DNA of 64,000 bases from Lachnospiraceae bacterium (GCA_030531245.1 JAUNOA010000001.1:32454-96453); one strand, 5' to 3'; positions 1-8,529 are shown, counted from the stretch's first letter. Notes: generated from the sequence alone by a model not told the origin. A program made the numbers and translations.

Positions 1-317
1 TGCGCACTCAGTTCTTCACCGCAAATCCGGCGTAAATAATCAGGGCATGTATTCATGCACTTTCCGCACACGACACATGCCCGCGCTATGATGCTTCCCT
101 CCAGCTTTTCTTCTTCTGTCATATGTTCACATACCTGCGAGCATCTATGGCATCCTGCGCATTCATGTCTGCGTATCAGTAGCTGTGGCTGCATCTGTTG
201 TCCTTCCGGATTATGACACCAGGCACAGCGCAGCGGACATCCCTTCAGGAATACCGTCTGCCGCACGCCCGGCCCGTCATGCACCGAAAATTCTTTTATA
301 TCGAATATTATACCCAT
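1..317 (-). CDS. Glycyl-radical-enzyme activating protein (radical SAM), C-terminus cut by window edge
   Basis: Read directly from the minus strand, this frame starts at the ATG at 315-317 and stays open to base 1, giving about 105 residues. It begins MGIIFDIKEF followed by SVHDGPGVRQTVFLKGCPL, then the radical-SAM Cys triad in C-x3-C-x2-C spacing (CPLRCAWC) and HNPEG. This is the signature of PflA-type activases, which use S-adenosylmethionine to place a glycyl radical on a partner enzyme. Next comes the ferredoxin-like insert typical of non-PFL activases, with two four-Cys motifs (CAGCHRCSQVC and CVVCGKCMNTC). The start overlaps the stop of the upstream permease by one base (TAATG), so the two are translationally coupled. 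The partner enzyme should lie outside the window, so the substrate cannot be named. Confidence 0.9.
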   Translation of the reverse strand, partial: MGIIFDIKEFSVHDGPGVRQTVFLKGCPLRCAWCHNPEGQQMQPQLLIRRHECAGCHRCSQVCEHMTEEEKLEGSIIARACVVCGKCMNTCPDYLRRICGEELSA

Positions 318-1183
318 TAACCCTTTACAGCACCCTGTGAAAGTCCTGAAATGATGAATCTCTGGAATATCAAAGCTATAAGTACCGGAGGCAGTGATGC
401 AAGCACACCTGCAGTACAAGCCAGTATATAATTTGCTCCGAACTTACTTGAAAAATCTGTCAGCAGCACCGGCAGCGTCTTGGACGCAGCTGTAGAAGTA
501 AAGTTCAGTGCAAAGAAGAACTCATTCCATGAAAGTATGAAAGCAAATATAACCGTTGCCGCAAGACCTGTTGCCGCAACCGGAAGCACGATGATAAAGA
601 AAGCTCTCAGTCTGGAACATCCGTCCACCATAGCGGCCTCCTCCAGATCGATCGGGATTCCGTCTATATATCCCTTCATCAGCCATATCATATACGGAAG
701 CACGAAGCTCAGATATGTGATGACCAGTCCTGCTTTGGTATTTATAAGTCCCATATTCGTCAATATCGAATACATAGGGATAATGATTGCAACTGCCGGA
801 ATCATCTGCGTGAACAGTATGGAATTCATCAGCGTATCATGTCCTCTGAATCTGAATCTCGAAAACGAATATGCTGCGATAAGTCCGACTGCCAGTGAAA
901 TCACCGTAACAATAGCTGTAACCTCAAGGCTGTTCTTAAATGATGACAGGAACTGTGATGCGGCATCCGTAGTCTTGCCGCTGGTTCCCGCAAGCATGGC
1001 TTTGTAGTTATCCAGTGTCGGATTCTGCGGAATCCAGTGAAGCGGTCTCTGCAGAAGTTCCTGTTTTGTCGAAAGTGACGAGATAACCATCCATGCAAAA
1101 GGAGCTACCGTAATGATGACTATCAGAATAACTAATATATAAAGGACTACTCTTCCGAGTTTCTTTTTAGCTTTTCTGCTCAT
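317..1183 (-). CDS. Sugar ABC transporter permease, MalG-like
   Basis: This 288-residue inner-membrane permease has one N-terminal membrane helix (about residues 10-33) and further helices typical of the binding-protein-dependent permease family. The EAA loop, which contacts the ATPase, reads EEAAMVDGCSRLRAFFIIVLP near residue 182. The family length is about 275-300 residues, so the gene looks complete. The start ATG overlaps the stop of the upstream permease by four bases (ATGA). It is the second permease of the importer; no ATPase gene is present in the window, so a shared MsmK-type ATPase elsewhere in the genome is likely. The stop overlaps the activase start. The substrate is inferred to be an oligosaccharide from the divergent amino-sugar operon. 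Confidence 0.93.
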   Translation of the reverse strand: MSRKAKKKLGRVVLYILVILIVIITVAPFAWMVISSLSTKQELLQRPLHWIPQNPTLDNYKAMLAGTSGKTTDAASQFLSSFKNSLEVTAIVTVISLAVGLIAAYSFSRFRFRGHDTLMNSILFTQMIPAVAIIIPMYSILTNMGLINTKAGLVITYLSFVLPYMIWLMKGYIDGIPIDLEEAAMVDGCSRLRAFFIIVLPVAATGLAATVIFAFILSWNEFFFALNFTSTAASKTLPVLLTDFSSKFGANYILACTAGVLASLPPVLIALIFQRFIISGLSQGAVKG

Positions 1184-2133
1184 TGGTTGCCTCCTTTCTT
1201 CTTACCGAATCCGAAGGATTTCTTTGTTCCGTCATTGCCCATGAATACCCTGATATAGATGATCGTCATGATGAAGCATATGATAGAAAGCGTAAATGCC
1301 ATAGCAGAACCATAGCCCCACTTCAGATACTTGAACGATGTCTTCTGAATCAGGAACGTGATGAATTCGGTTGAACCCATAGGTCCGCCTGCTGTCATCA
1401 GATATACAAGATCGTATGTCTGAAGCGCCCATATTGTCTTTGTGATCAAAAGTATAAGAAGAACCGGCTTGATAAGAGGAAGCGTAATGGTCCAGAATGC
1501 TTTCCATCCGTTAGCACCGTCAATAGATGCCGCCTCATAAAGACCTTTGTCTATATTGGCCAGAGCCGCTATCGTAAGGAGAACTACATAAGGAGTCTCC
1601 TTCCATATATTTGCCACCAGTACACAGATGAAAGCCGACCTGGGGGTTGCCAGCCAGGCCTGATACTTGTCTATGATTCCGATCTGTAACATGAGGGCAT
1701 TGAAAGCACCGTAGTTGGCGTTGAATATCCATTTCCACATGATAGCATTGACTACACCCGGCAAAGCCCACGGAAGTATCATGATACCTCTTACAAAGCC
1801 TCTGCCTTTGAATTCTTTATTGAGAACCAATGCTATCGCTACACCGAAGACGATCTCACAGAAAACAGAGATGATCGTAAAAATCAGCGTCTGTTTTACC
1901 GAATCGCGCCAGGTCTGGTCCTTGAACATATCGATATAGTTCTTCAGACCTACCCACTCCAGGGAGTTGTCCTTGATGACCAGATTGTTAAAACTCAGAA
2001 TAAACGAATAAACGATAGGAAAAATCAGTACTCCGAAAATGATGATCATACTCGGAGTAATGAGAGCTACAGGCAGTTTCCCGCCGTTGGACGGATTGCC
2101 TTTATGAAGTTTAGGGGTCTTTTTTGTTTCCAT
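1180..2133 (-). CDS. Sugar ABC transporter permease, MalF-like
   Basis: A polytopic permease of about 317 residues. I place the start at the ATG at 2131-2133 (METKKTPKL), preceded by GGGAG. The frame stays open 69 bases further upstream, but that stretch lies in a hairpin-rich intergenic region and reads like non-coding sequence. Helices begin at VALITPSMIIIFGVLIFPIVY, and the EAA motif reads YEAASIDGANGWKAFWTITLP in the C-terminal half. It forms the heterodimeric membrane channel with the following permease. It sits 234 bases downstream of the binding-protein gene, with a strong hairpin between them, a layout that usually gives more binding protein than permease. Confidence 0.92.
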   Translation of the reverse strand: METKKTPKLHKGNPSNGGKLPVALITPSMIIIFGVLIFPIVYSFILSFNNLVIKDNSLEWVGLKNYIDMFKDQTWRDSVKQTLIFTIISVFCEIVFGVAIALVLNKEFKGRGFVRGIMILPWALPGVVNAIMWKWIFNANYGAFNALMLQIGIIDKYQAWLATPRSAFICVLVANIWKETPYVVLLTIAALANIDKGLYEAASIDGANGWKAFWTITLPLIKPVLLILLITKTIWALQTYDLVYLMTAGGPMGSTEFITFLIQKTSFKYLKWGYGSAMAFTLSIICFIMTIIYIRVFMGNDGTKKSFGFGKKKGGNQ

Positions 2134-2150
2134 ATTTACTCCCAAAATCC

Positions 2151-2176
2151 GGGGCGGGTATAGGCCCGTCCCGGAC
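2151..2176 (-). terminator. GC-rich hairpin between binding-protein and permease genes
   Basis: CCGGGGCGGG and CCCGTCCCGG arms form a near-perfect stem just before the permease ribosome site. On the minus strand the stem is followed by ATTTTG, not a full T-run. It is better read as an mRNA-stabilising or partial-termination hairpin that sets the ratio of binding protein to permease. The function is inferred from position. Confidence 0.5.
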
Positions 2177-2194
2177 AAATTATTATAGTCTGCC

Positions 2195-2236
2195 AACCTC
2201 ACTCCTCGCCTGCGGCTCGGGTTCGGTAAGGTCTCA
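2195..2236. repeat. 42-bp direct repeat, copy 1
   Basis: The segment beginning AACCTCACTCCTCGCCTGCG is repeated at 2325-2366 with one mismatch (ACTCC versus ACACC). The two copies bracket a segment with inverted arms TTCGAACTT and AAGTTCGAA. The whole unit sits between the binding-protein and permease genes and encodes nothing recognisable. Confidence 0.8.
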
Positions 2237-2324
2237 ATCCACTTTCACGACTCCAACTATATTCGAACTTCGCTCAGAAACACTCGCTCGTTCTCATCAA
2301 GTTTTCGCTGTGTAAGTTCGAACT

Positions 2325-2366
2325 AACCTCACACCTCGCCTGCGGCTCGGGTTCGGTAAGGTCTCA
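2325..2366. repeat. 42-bp direct repeat, copy 2
   Basis: Second copy of the repeat at 2195-2236, in the same orientation, ending immediately before the stop codon of the binding-protein gene. The 130-base period and the internal TTCGAACTT/AAGTTCGAA palindrome suggest a small structured intergenic element. Confidence 0.8.
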
Positions 2367-2367
2367 C

Positions 2368-3711
2368 TTAGTACTGTGCCTGAACCTCTTCGCACTGTTT
2401 CTGCATTTCCTTAAGGCCTTCTTCTACTCCGACTTCGCCGAGGAAGATCTTCTGGCTTTCTACAGTAAGGATGTTGCAGTACTCATCATACCAAAGGAGA
2501 TCCGGAAGACCTTTTGAATGAGTAATCTGATTTGCGAACTGCTCCCAGTACGGATAGAGTTCAAGAAGATCAGGATCTGAGTAAAGATCTGTCCATACAG
2601 GAAGTGATCCGATAGTTGCACAACGCTCTTTATCAAAGTCATGTGATGACATGTACTCGATATACTTCCAGGCTGCATCCTTGTGCTCTGATGTCTTCGG
2701 GATAGCCATAGCCTCCGGAAGTGTAAGAACCATGAAGTCCTCTCCGTCTGCATGCGGAGCTGAATCTCCGACTGCTATCTCATCTACAATGCTTGATGTC
2801 TCCGGATCATTTGCTGCTGCATATACGCCCGGCCATGCCTGCATCATAAGAGCTGTATCGCCCATATAGAATACGTTTGCAGCATTCTCATAATCTGCTG
2901 TAAGAGAAGCCGGATCGATAAGACCTGACTCAAGTCCGTCAACTACGAACTGATAAGCTTCTGCTGTCTTCGGATCCTCGCCCATTACAGGGTTGCCGTT
3001 GTCATCGATAAGCTTTCCGCCGAATGATGATACAAGCCAGTAGATCTCGTTTCCGCCTGACTGGCCCTGCCAGTATGAATCGATATAGGTGTTCAGGATC
3101 TGTCCTGAATCACGGAGCAGTTCGTCAGCTGCCTTAACCTCATCCCATGTCTCCGGAACCTTGTCAATGCCTGCTGCCTCAAGTTTTGCTTTGTTGTACA
3201 TAAAGAAACGTGTATCGTTGTTCCATGTGATTCCGTAAAGATGTCCGTCATTTGAGAACTTGTCGATAAGTCCCGGAACCATACCGTTTCTCTGCTCATC
3301 GGATACATAGTCATCAAGCGGCTCGAGCCAGTCGTTCTGAGCGAACTTAAGAACCCATGCATTATCGAACTCGATAACATCATAAGTATTTCCGCCTGCT
3401 ACCAGATCAGCTGTAAGCTTGTCTGCTACATCATCCCAACCCATGTTGATAAGTTCAACCTGGATACCTGTCTCCTCTTCGAACTTACGTGTTCTCTGCT
3501 CATGAAGACCTACTGTATCCATCTCATGTGCCGGAAGGATAACCGTAATCTTCTCGCCTGTAGGCTCAGCTGCAGGTGCTGCATCCTCTTTTGATGCTTC
3601 AGCTGCGGGTGCTGATGATCCTGAACCGGCTGCAGGTGCTGCCGATCCGCCGCATGCTGCAAGTGATAAAACCATAACTGCTGCGAGTGCAAGAGCTATA
3701 ACTTTTTTCAT
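2368..3711 (-). CDS. Extracellular sugar-binding lipoprotein of ABC importer
   Basis: A 447-residue family-1 solute-binding protein. It has a lipoprotein signal peptide (MKKVIALALAAVMVLSLAAC, lipobox Cys20), then an Ala/Ser/Pro-rich linker to about residue 50 that tethers it to the membrane surface. The mature fold starts at KITVILPAHE and includes the family pattern FEEETGIQVELINMGWDD and a late ALMMQAWPG segment. AGGAGG lies eight bases before the ATG. It delivers the sugar to the two downstream permeases. The ligand is not readable from sequence; the divergent GlcNAc operon argues for an N-acetylhexosamine-containing oligosaccharide, but this is inference. Confidence 0.93.
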   Translation of the reverse strand: MKKVIALALAAVMVLSLAACGGSAAPAAGSGSSAPAAEASKEDAAPAAEPTGEKITVILPAHEMDTVGLHEQRTRKFEEETGIQVELINMGWDDVADKLTADLVAGGNTYDVIEFDNAWVLKFAQNDWLEPLDDYVSDEQRNGMVPGLIDKFSNDGHLYGITWNNDTRFFMYNKAKLEAAGIDKVPETWDEVKAADELLRDSGQILNTYIDSYWQGQSGGNEIYWLVSSFGGKLIDDNGNPVMGEDPKTAEAYQFVVDGLESGLIDPASLTADYENAANVFYMGDTALMMQAWPGVYAAANDPETSSIVDEIAVGDSAPHADGEDFMVLTLPEAMAIPKTSEHKDAAWKYIEYMSSHDFDKERCATIGSLPVWTDLYSDPDLLELYPYWEQFANQITHSKGLPDLLWYDEYCNILTVESQKIFLGEVGVEEGLKEMQKQCEEVQAQY

Positions 3712-3764
3712 TAATACTTCCTCCTTAAATAATTGCAGCGCATTCTGCGCAAACTTATAAGCAT

Positions 3765-3793
3765 ATTATACAATAAAGGTTGCCGGATATCCA
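3765..3793 (-). promoter_or_regulatory. Promoter of the sugar ABC transporter operon
   Basis: A perfect TATAAT (minus strand, 3765-3770) with a weak TGGATA at 17-bp spacing (3788-3793) lies about 55 bases upstream of the binding-protein start. A GCGCA-TTC-TGCGC inverted repeat (3738-3750) falls in the 5' leader and could be an operator. Confidence 0.6.
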
Positions 3794-3820
3794 TTTATTT
3801 GCATCATTTTATCATTTTTC

Positions 3821-3850
3821 TTGTTAAAACCAGTAGTGAAATAGTATAAT
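3821..3850 (+). promoter_or_regulatory. Promoter of the amidohydrolase-nahK-mutase-nagA operon
   Basis: TTGTTA (3821-3826), an 18-bp spacer and a perfect TATAAT (3845-3850) precede the plus-strand operon. The ribosome site AGGAGA is at 3891-3896, seven bases before the ATG at 3903. It is divergent from the transporter promoter, so one regulator could serve both. Confidence 0.65.
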
Positions 3851-3902
3851 TAAAATGGTGTTTTAGGTTTTTTATAAACAATGATAATAAAGGAGAACCC
3901 AT

Positions 3903-4784
3903 ATGAGACTTGACGGACATATTCACACAGGACTGGAGCGGGCAGACTATAACCTCAATCCGGCCGGGAACCAGGCAAACCTTATGAAAGGGCTCAAGGC
4001 GGCCGGTCTTGACGGTGGTGTCATTTTTTCCGTAGACCCGATCAAATTCGCTGACTGGGATCCTGAAAAAAGACTTCAGGACCTGCTCGATACCTGCAAA
4101 GGACAGGATAACCTTTATCCGTTTTACTATCTGAACCCCGTTGAAAGCGACGCACTGGACCAGATGGACATGGCCCTTAATGCAGGAGTATACGGATTCA
4201 AGATGATCTGTACATTATACAAACCGTCCGATGACTGCTGTCTGAAGGTTTGCGAAAAAGCAGCTCAGAACAACAAGCCTGTTCTCTTCCATTCCGGTAT
4301 CTGCTGGGACGGACATAATTCCGCAAACAACAACAAGCCTGCAAATTTCGAGGCAATGATCGAGATTCCCAAACTGAAATTCTGTCTGGCTCATGTTTCA
4401 TGGCCATGGTATGACGAGTGCATCGCTGTATACGGCAAATTCAACAACGCATATTTCCGCCGTCCCGAGATGAGCTGCGAAATGTTCATAGACGTTACCC
4501 CCGGAACCCCGCGTCCGTACCGTGAGACAGTATTCACACATCTGCTTGAGTGGAGCGAGTACGATCTCAGATACAATCTTATGTTCGGTACTGACAGCAA
4601 TACATCAAACTACAATACAGCATGGGCTCTTGAATGGCAGAAACGCGACGATGCCCTTTATGAGAAACTCATTACCGAGGATGTCGAGGATTTCAAGGAT
4701 CATGTATACTGCAAGAACATTCTGAGATTCATAGGCGTCAGCGACGAACAGCCTGTAAAGAAAATCCCAATGATCGGAGAATGA
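3903..4784 (+). CDS. Amidohydrolase-family TIM-barrel metal hydrolase, substrate unknown
   Basis: A 293-residue protein of the amidohydrolase superfamily. Metal-site candidates appear in the expected order: HIH near the N-terminus (MRLDGHIHTG), a His in NKPVLFHSG, a His in FCLAHVSWPW, and an Asp late in MFGTDSNTSN. It is soluble, with no signal peptide. It is the first gene of the amino-sugar operon and its stop overlaps the start region of nahK. Family members act on C-N, C-O or decarboxylation substrates, so the reaction cannot be named. Its position suggests it processes the imported sugar or a linked aglycone before phosphorylation. Start supported by AGGAGA. Confidence 0.8.
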   Translation: MRLDGHIHTGLERADYNLNPAGNQANLMKGLKAAGLDGGVIFSVDPIKFADWDPEKRLQDLLDTCKGQDNLYPFYYLNPVESDALDQMDMALNAGVYGFKMICTLYKPSDDCCLKVCEKAAQNNKPVLFHSGICWDGHNSANNNKPANFEAMIEIPKLKFCLAHVSWPWYDECIAVYGKFNNAYFRRPEMSCEMFIDVTPGTPRPYRETVFTHLLEWSEYDLRYNLMFGTDSNTSNYNTAWALEWQKRDDALYEKLITEDVEDFKDHVYCKNILRFIGVSDEQPVKKIPMIGE

Positions 4785-4786
4785 TG

Positions 4787-5887
4787 ATGACTGAAGAAAA
4801 ACTCGGAAAAATAATAGATTTCTACGGTTTCAAAGGAACCTTGAAAAATAACGGGAACTACGGCAACGGACATATCAACGACACGATTCTTCTTGAGTTT
4901 GAAAATGATGGTGTGACCTCAAAGTATGTTCTCCAGAAAATCAACAAATATGTCTTCCATCATCCGGATGAACTCATGCAGAATATGAAAGGCATCACCG
5001 AACATCTGAAAAAGAAAGTTGCCGAAGCCGGCGGAAACCCTGACCGTGAAGTGCTTTCCATCGTCTATGCCAAAGGCGGAAGCATGTTCTGGATTGATGA
5101 AAACGAAGACTACTGGCGAATCACCGAATTCATCAGCGGTGCTTCCAGCCACGAAATAGTCGAAAAGCCGGAAGACTTCTATATCACAGGTCTGGCTTTC
5201 GGAAAGTTTCAGAGTCAGCTGTCCGATTATCCGGCCGATACCCTTTACTACACTATTCCGGGATTTCATGACACCAGAGCCAGATACAACAACTTTCTCA
5301 GGACAGTTGAGGCAGACAAAGCGGGACGCGTTGCTGAATGTAAAGATGAAATACAGTTCATCCTCGACCGCAAAGACCTGGCTTATTATTCGATGGATAG
5401 TTACGACAAGGGAGAGATTCCTCTCCGCGTAACTCACAACGACACAAAGCTCAACAATCTTCTGATTGATGACAAAACAGGAGAAGCCATCTGTGTACTA
5501 GACCTGGATACGGTTATGCCCGGATTTGCCATGACAGACTTCGGCGATGCAATCCGTACAGGTGCCTGCACTGCCCTCGAAGATGAACCGGATGTCGACA
5601 AAGTGCACTGCGATCTCGCTCTTTTTGAGGCATTTGCAAAAGGTTTCATAGAAGGATGTGACGGCAAGCTTACTGATCACGAGATAGAGACTCTTCCAAT
5701 GGGTGCACTCGGCATCACATACGAACAGGCACTTCGCTTCCTTGCCGATTATCTCGAAGGTGATGTGTATTACAAGACCGCTTATCCTGAACACAATCTG
5801 GTACGTACGCATACACAGATACGTATGGTTGAGGAGATGGAAGCAAAATGGAATCAGATTCAGGAAATTATCAAAAAATACAAATAA
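4787..5887 (+). CDS. nahK: N-acetylhexosamine 1-kinase (phosphotransferase family)
   Basis: This roughly 366-residue kinase carries the anomeric-kinase signature GNGHINDTILLEF near residue 25, VLQKINKYVFHHPDELMQN, the catalytic loop VTHNDTKLNNLL, and the metal Asp in VLDLDTVMPG. It resembles bifidobacterial NahK/LnpB, which makes GlcNAc-1-P or GalNAc-1-P from the free sugar and ATP. Three consecutive ATGs (4781, 4784, 4787) are possible; GGAGA at 4776-4780 gives normal spacing only to 4787. The phosphohexomutase and GlcNAc-6-P deacetylase directly downstream complete a path to GlcN-6-P, which supports the call. No GNB/LNB phosphorylase is in the window, so the source of free sugar is unknown. 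Confidence 0.85.
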   Translation: MTEEKLGKIIDFYGFKGTLKNNGNYGNGHINDTILLEFENDGVTSKYVLQKINKYVFHHPDELMQNMKGITEHLKKKVAEAGGNPDREVLSIVYAKGGSMFWIDENEDYWRITEFISGASSHEIVEKPEDFYITGLAFGKFQSQLSDYPADTLYYTIPGFHDTRARYNNFLRTVEADKAGRVAECKDEIQFILDRKDLAYYSMDSYDKGEIPLRVTHNDTKLNNLLIDDKTGEAICVLDLDTVMPGFAMTDFGDAIRTGACTALEDEPDVDKVHCDLALFEAFAKGFIEGCDGKLTDHEIETLPMGALGITYEQALRFLADYLEGDVYYKTAYPEHNLVRTHTQIRMVEEMEAKWNQIQEIIKKYK

Positions 5888-5936
5888 CAGGTTTACACCC
5901 GGATTATTCCGAAGGCAGACAGAAAGAGCGTAAATT

Positions 5937-7373
5937 ATGATCAAATTCGGTACAGGCGGATGGAGAGCAGAAATAGGACGTGATTTCCAGATGTCCAACA
6001 TACAGATGATAGGTCAGTCACTGGCTGAAAGAATCATAGAATTAGATGAGGATAACACACCTGTCGTCATAGGATATGACCGCCGTTTCCTCTCTGAAAA
6101 TGCAGCACACTGGCTTGCAGAGGTTCTTGCCGGAAACGGTATCAAGGTAATCACGATGCACAGAAGTGTCCCTACTCCTCTCATCATGCACATCGTCAAG
6201 AAACATGATTACAATTACGGTGTCGAGGTTACAGCTTCGCACAACCCTGCAAACTATAACGGAATCAAAATCATCGTTAAAGAAGGGCGTGATGCTCCGG
6301 TCAGCGTAACGGAAAATCTTGAAAGACGCTGCTGTTCTCTCGGAAATATCAGGACCGTTGATTTTGAAGAAGGGCGTGCATCAGGAAAAATAGAATTCCT
6401 TGAGCACCCGTTCAATGAGTTTCTCGATGACATCATCGGAATACTTGATGTGGATGCCATCCGCAGCAAGGGTCCGCGTATCCTCTTTGATTCTATGCAC
6501 GGTTCCTCTTCATATCCGTTCAACGTAATCTTCTATACAACCAGATGCACTGTTGATCAGATCAATGCAAACAAGGATGCTTATTTCGGAGGACAGATGC
6601 CCGCGCCGACAGCAGAGACCCTCAAGCCTCTCGCAGAACAGGTTGTCATGGGACATTATGATCTGGGTATGGGCATCGACGGTGACGGAGACCGTCTCGG
6701 TGTCATTGATTCTGACGGTACCTTCATTTCTGCAAATGACATCCTCGTGCTGCTGTATTACTACCTGCATGAATTCAAAGGATGGAAAGGTCCCGTAGTA
6801 AGAAACCTTGCAACTACTCATCTTCTTGACCGTGTAGCCGAAGGACTCGGTGAAAAGTGCTACGAAGTACCCGTAGGATTCAAATACATTTCTTCAAAAA
6901 TCGATGAAGTTGATGCTGTACTCGGCGGAGAATCATCCGGAGGTCTGACCGTACGCGGTCACATACACGGAAAGGATTCGATATACGCTTCCGCGCTATT
7001 TATTGAAATGATATGCAAGACCGGCAAAGCACCGGGTGTCATGATCAGGGAACTTAAGCAGAAATTCGGTGACAGAGTCATGGTTGAATACAACGTTCCG
7101 CTGTCTGACCATCAGAAAGCAAAGCTTGTTGAACTCTTCGAAAAGGGAAAGAAAGATCAGGATGCTGCCGATATTCATCTTCCTGTATTCTCGCAGAAAT
7201 ACAACAGAGTCAACTATATAGACGGATGCAAAGTTTATTTTCCCGACGATTCATTCGTAATCTGCCGTCCTTCCGGAACAGAACCGCTGCTTCGTGTATT
7301 TGCCGAAGCTCCGGAAAAAGAACAGGCTGAAGGATATATCGAAAGCTGGAAAAAAACACTTGCTGAAATGTAA
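5937..7373 (+). CDS. Phosphohexomutase, likely GlcNAc-1-P/GlcNAc-6-P mutase
   Basis: A 478-residue member of the alpha-D-phosphohexomutase family with all four domain signatures in order: phosphoserine loop TASHNPANYNG, Mg-binding DGDGDR (in MGIDGDGDRLGVID), sugar-specificity loop GGESSGG, and phosphate-binding RPSGTEPLLR near the C-terminus. The family interconverts hexose 1- and 6-phosphates. Its place between nahK and nagA indicates that N-acetylhexosamine 1-phosphate is the working substrate here. It follows nahK by 49 bases in the same operon. General phosphoglucomutase activity is possible as well. Confidence 0.88.
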   Translation: MIKFGTGGWRAEIGRDFQMSNIQMIGQSLAERIIELDEDNTPVVIGYDRRFLSENAAHWLAEVLAGNGIKVITMHRSVPTPLIMHIVKKHDYNYGVEVTASHNPANYNGIKIIVKEGRDAPVSVTENLERRCCSLGNIRTVDFEEGRASGKIEFLEHPFNEFLDDIIGILDVDAIRSKGPRILFDSMHGSSSYPFNVIFYTTRCTVDQINANKDAYFGGQMPAPTAETLKPLAEQVVMGHYDLGMGIDGDGDRLGVIDSDGTFISANDILVLLYYYLHEFKGWKGPVVRNLATTHLLDRVAEGLGEKCYEVPVGFKYISSKIDEVDAVLGGESSGGLTVRGHIHGKDSIYASALFIEMICKTGKAPGVMIRELKQKFGDRVMVEYNVPLSDHQKAKLVELFEKGKKDQDAADIHLPVFSQKYNRVNYIDGCKVYFPDDSFVICRPSGTEPLLRVFAEAPEKEQAEGYIESWKKTLAEM

Positions 7374-7393
7374 AACCTGCAGAGGTCGTTAAA

Positions 7394-8515
7394 ATGATTT
7401 TCAAAAATGCCAATGTATTTAACGGAAAAGAATTTGTACCCGGCGAATTTGCTGTTTCAGGCGGAAAATTCGTCGAAGTCAGAAACGTGTCAGATCATGC
7501 ATCGACTGATCTGAGTGGTGCTTATGTCATCCCGGGTCTCATTGATATACACACTCACGGCAATTCGGGAGCCGATTTTTCCGATGGAGATTTAGACGGC
7601 TTGAAAATGATGTCTAAGTTTTATTTAAGGAACGGTGTTACTTCATTCTGCCCTACTTCGCTTACACTTCCTTATGACGTTCTCGGCAAAGCTTTTGAAA
7701 CGGCAAAACGACTGGCTGATAATCCTGAATCCGATGGTGCGAGGGTTATCGGGATCCATATGGAAGGTCCTTATTTCTCGGAAAAAGCGAAGGGAGCCCA
7801 GAATCCCGAATATCTGAAAAATCCCGACTATGAAGGTTTCAAAAAGCTTTATGATGACTGCGGTGGACTTATCAGACTTGTTGATATCGCGCCGGAGCTT
7901 GAGCATGCCGTTGAATTCACGGAAAAGGTCAGCAGGTTCACTACGGTATCTGTTGCACATACTGCAGGTACATACAACGATGCTTCCAGAGTCTTCGATG
8001 CCGGTGCTTCTCATCTCACACATCTTTTCAACGGAATGACAACTATACATCATCGGAATCCGGGCGTCATAGAGGCATCATCGGAACGCGACAATGTGAT
8101 GGCCGAACTGATATGTGACGGATTGCACGTCCATGAAAGCGTTATCCGCCTCGCATTTAAGCTTTTCCCGGAACGTATATGCCTCATATCCGATTCTCTG
8201 AGATGCGCAGGAATGCCTGACGGTGAATATATGATAGGCGGGCAGAAATGCCGGCTGAAAAACAATATTGCAAAACTTGCTGACGGACATATCGCAGGAT
8301 CTGCTTCCAATGTCCATCAGTGCCTGCTCAATGTTATACAATTCGGTATTGATAAAGCAGTGGCTATCAATGCTGCAACTATCAATCCAGCAAGATCCAT
8401 AGGTCTTGACAACTTGCTCGGCAGCATAACCCCCGGCAAGCTGGCAGACTTCATCGTCTGTGATGAATCACTTGAAAACTTTAAGGCAATATACAAAGAA
8501 GGCAGGCTCGTCTGA
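7394..8515 (+). CDS. nagA: N-acetylglucosamine-6-phosphate deacetylase
   Basis: A 373-residue amidohydrolase that removes acetate from GlcNAc-6-P to give glucosamine-6-P. The metal site HTHG follows IPGLIDI near residue 50. HMEGPYF, SVAHTAGTY, THLFNGMT and the catalytic SDSLRCAG are all typical of NagA. The C-terminal TINPARSIGL-GSITPGKLADF segment is the usual composite-domain ending. It lies 20 bases after the mutase with AGAGG before the ATG, and it ends the operon. Its stop codon lies inside a strong terminator. It completes the NahK-mutase-NagA route into central amino-sugar metabolism. Confidence 0.95.
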   Translation: MIFKNANVFNGKEFVPGEFAVSGGKFVEVRNVSDHASTDLSGAYVIPGLIDIHTHGNSGADFSDGDLDGLKMMSKFYLRNGVTSFCPTSLTLPYDVLGKAFETAKRLADNPESDGARVIGIHMEGPYFSEKAKGAQNPEYLKNPDYEGFKKLYDDCGGLIRLVDIAPELEHAVEFTEKVSRFTTVSVAHTAGTYNDASRVFDAGASHLTHLFNGMTTIHHRNPGVIEASSERDNVMAELICDGLHVHESVIRLAFKLFPERICLISDSLRCAGMPDGEYMIGGQKCRLKNNIAKLADGHIAGSASNVHQCLLNVIQFGIDKAVAINAATINPARSIGLDNLLGSITPGKLADFIVCDESLENFKAIYKEGRLV

Positions 8516-8529
8516 GCCCGCCTTCTTTA
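8495..8529. terminator. Bidirectional terminator after nagA
   Basis: Arms AAAGAAGGC and GCCTTCTTT, with inner GGCTC/GAGCC and a four-base loop, form a long stem that includes the nagA stop codon. The A-rich and T-rich flanks suit both strands, so it probably also ends the small minus-strand gene at 8527-8805. Confidence 0.8.

Noticed and set aside
1180..2202. Longer start for the MalF-like permease (23 extra residues)
   Set aside because: The extra segment lies over the intergenic hairpin and has no Shine-Dalgarno, while METKKTPKL has GGGAG at good spacing and is the usual N-terminal form.
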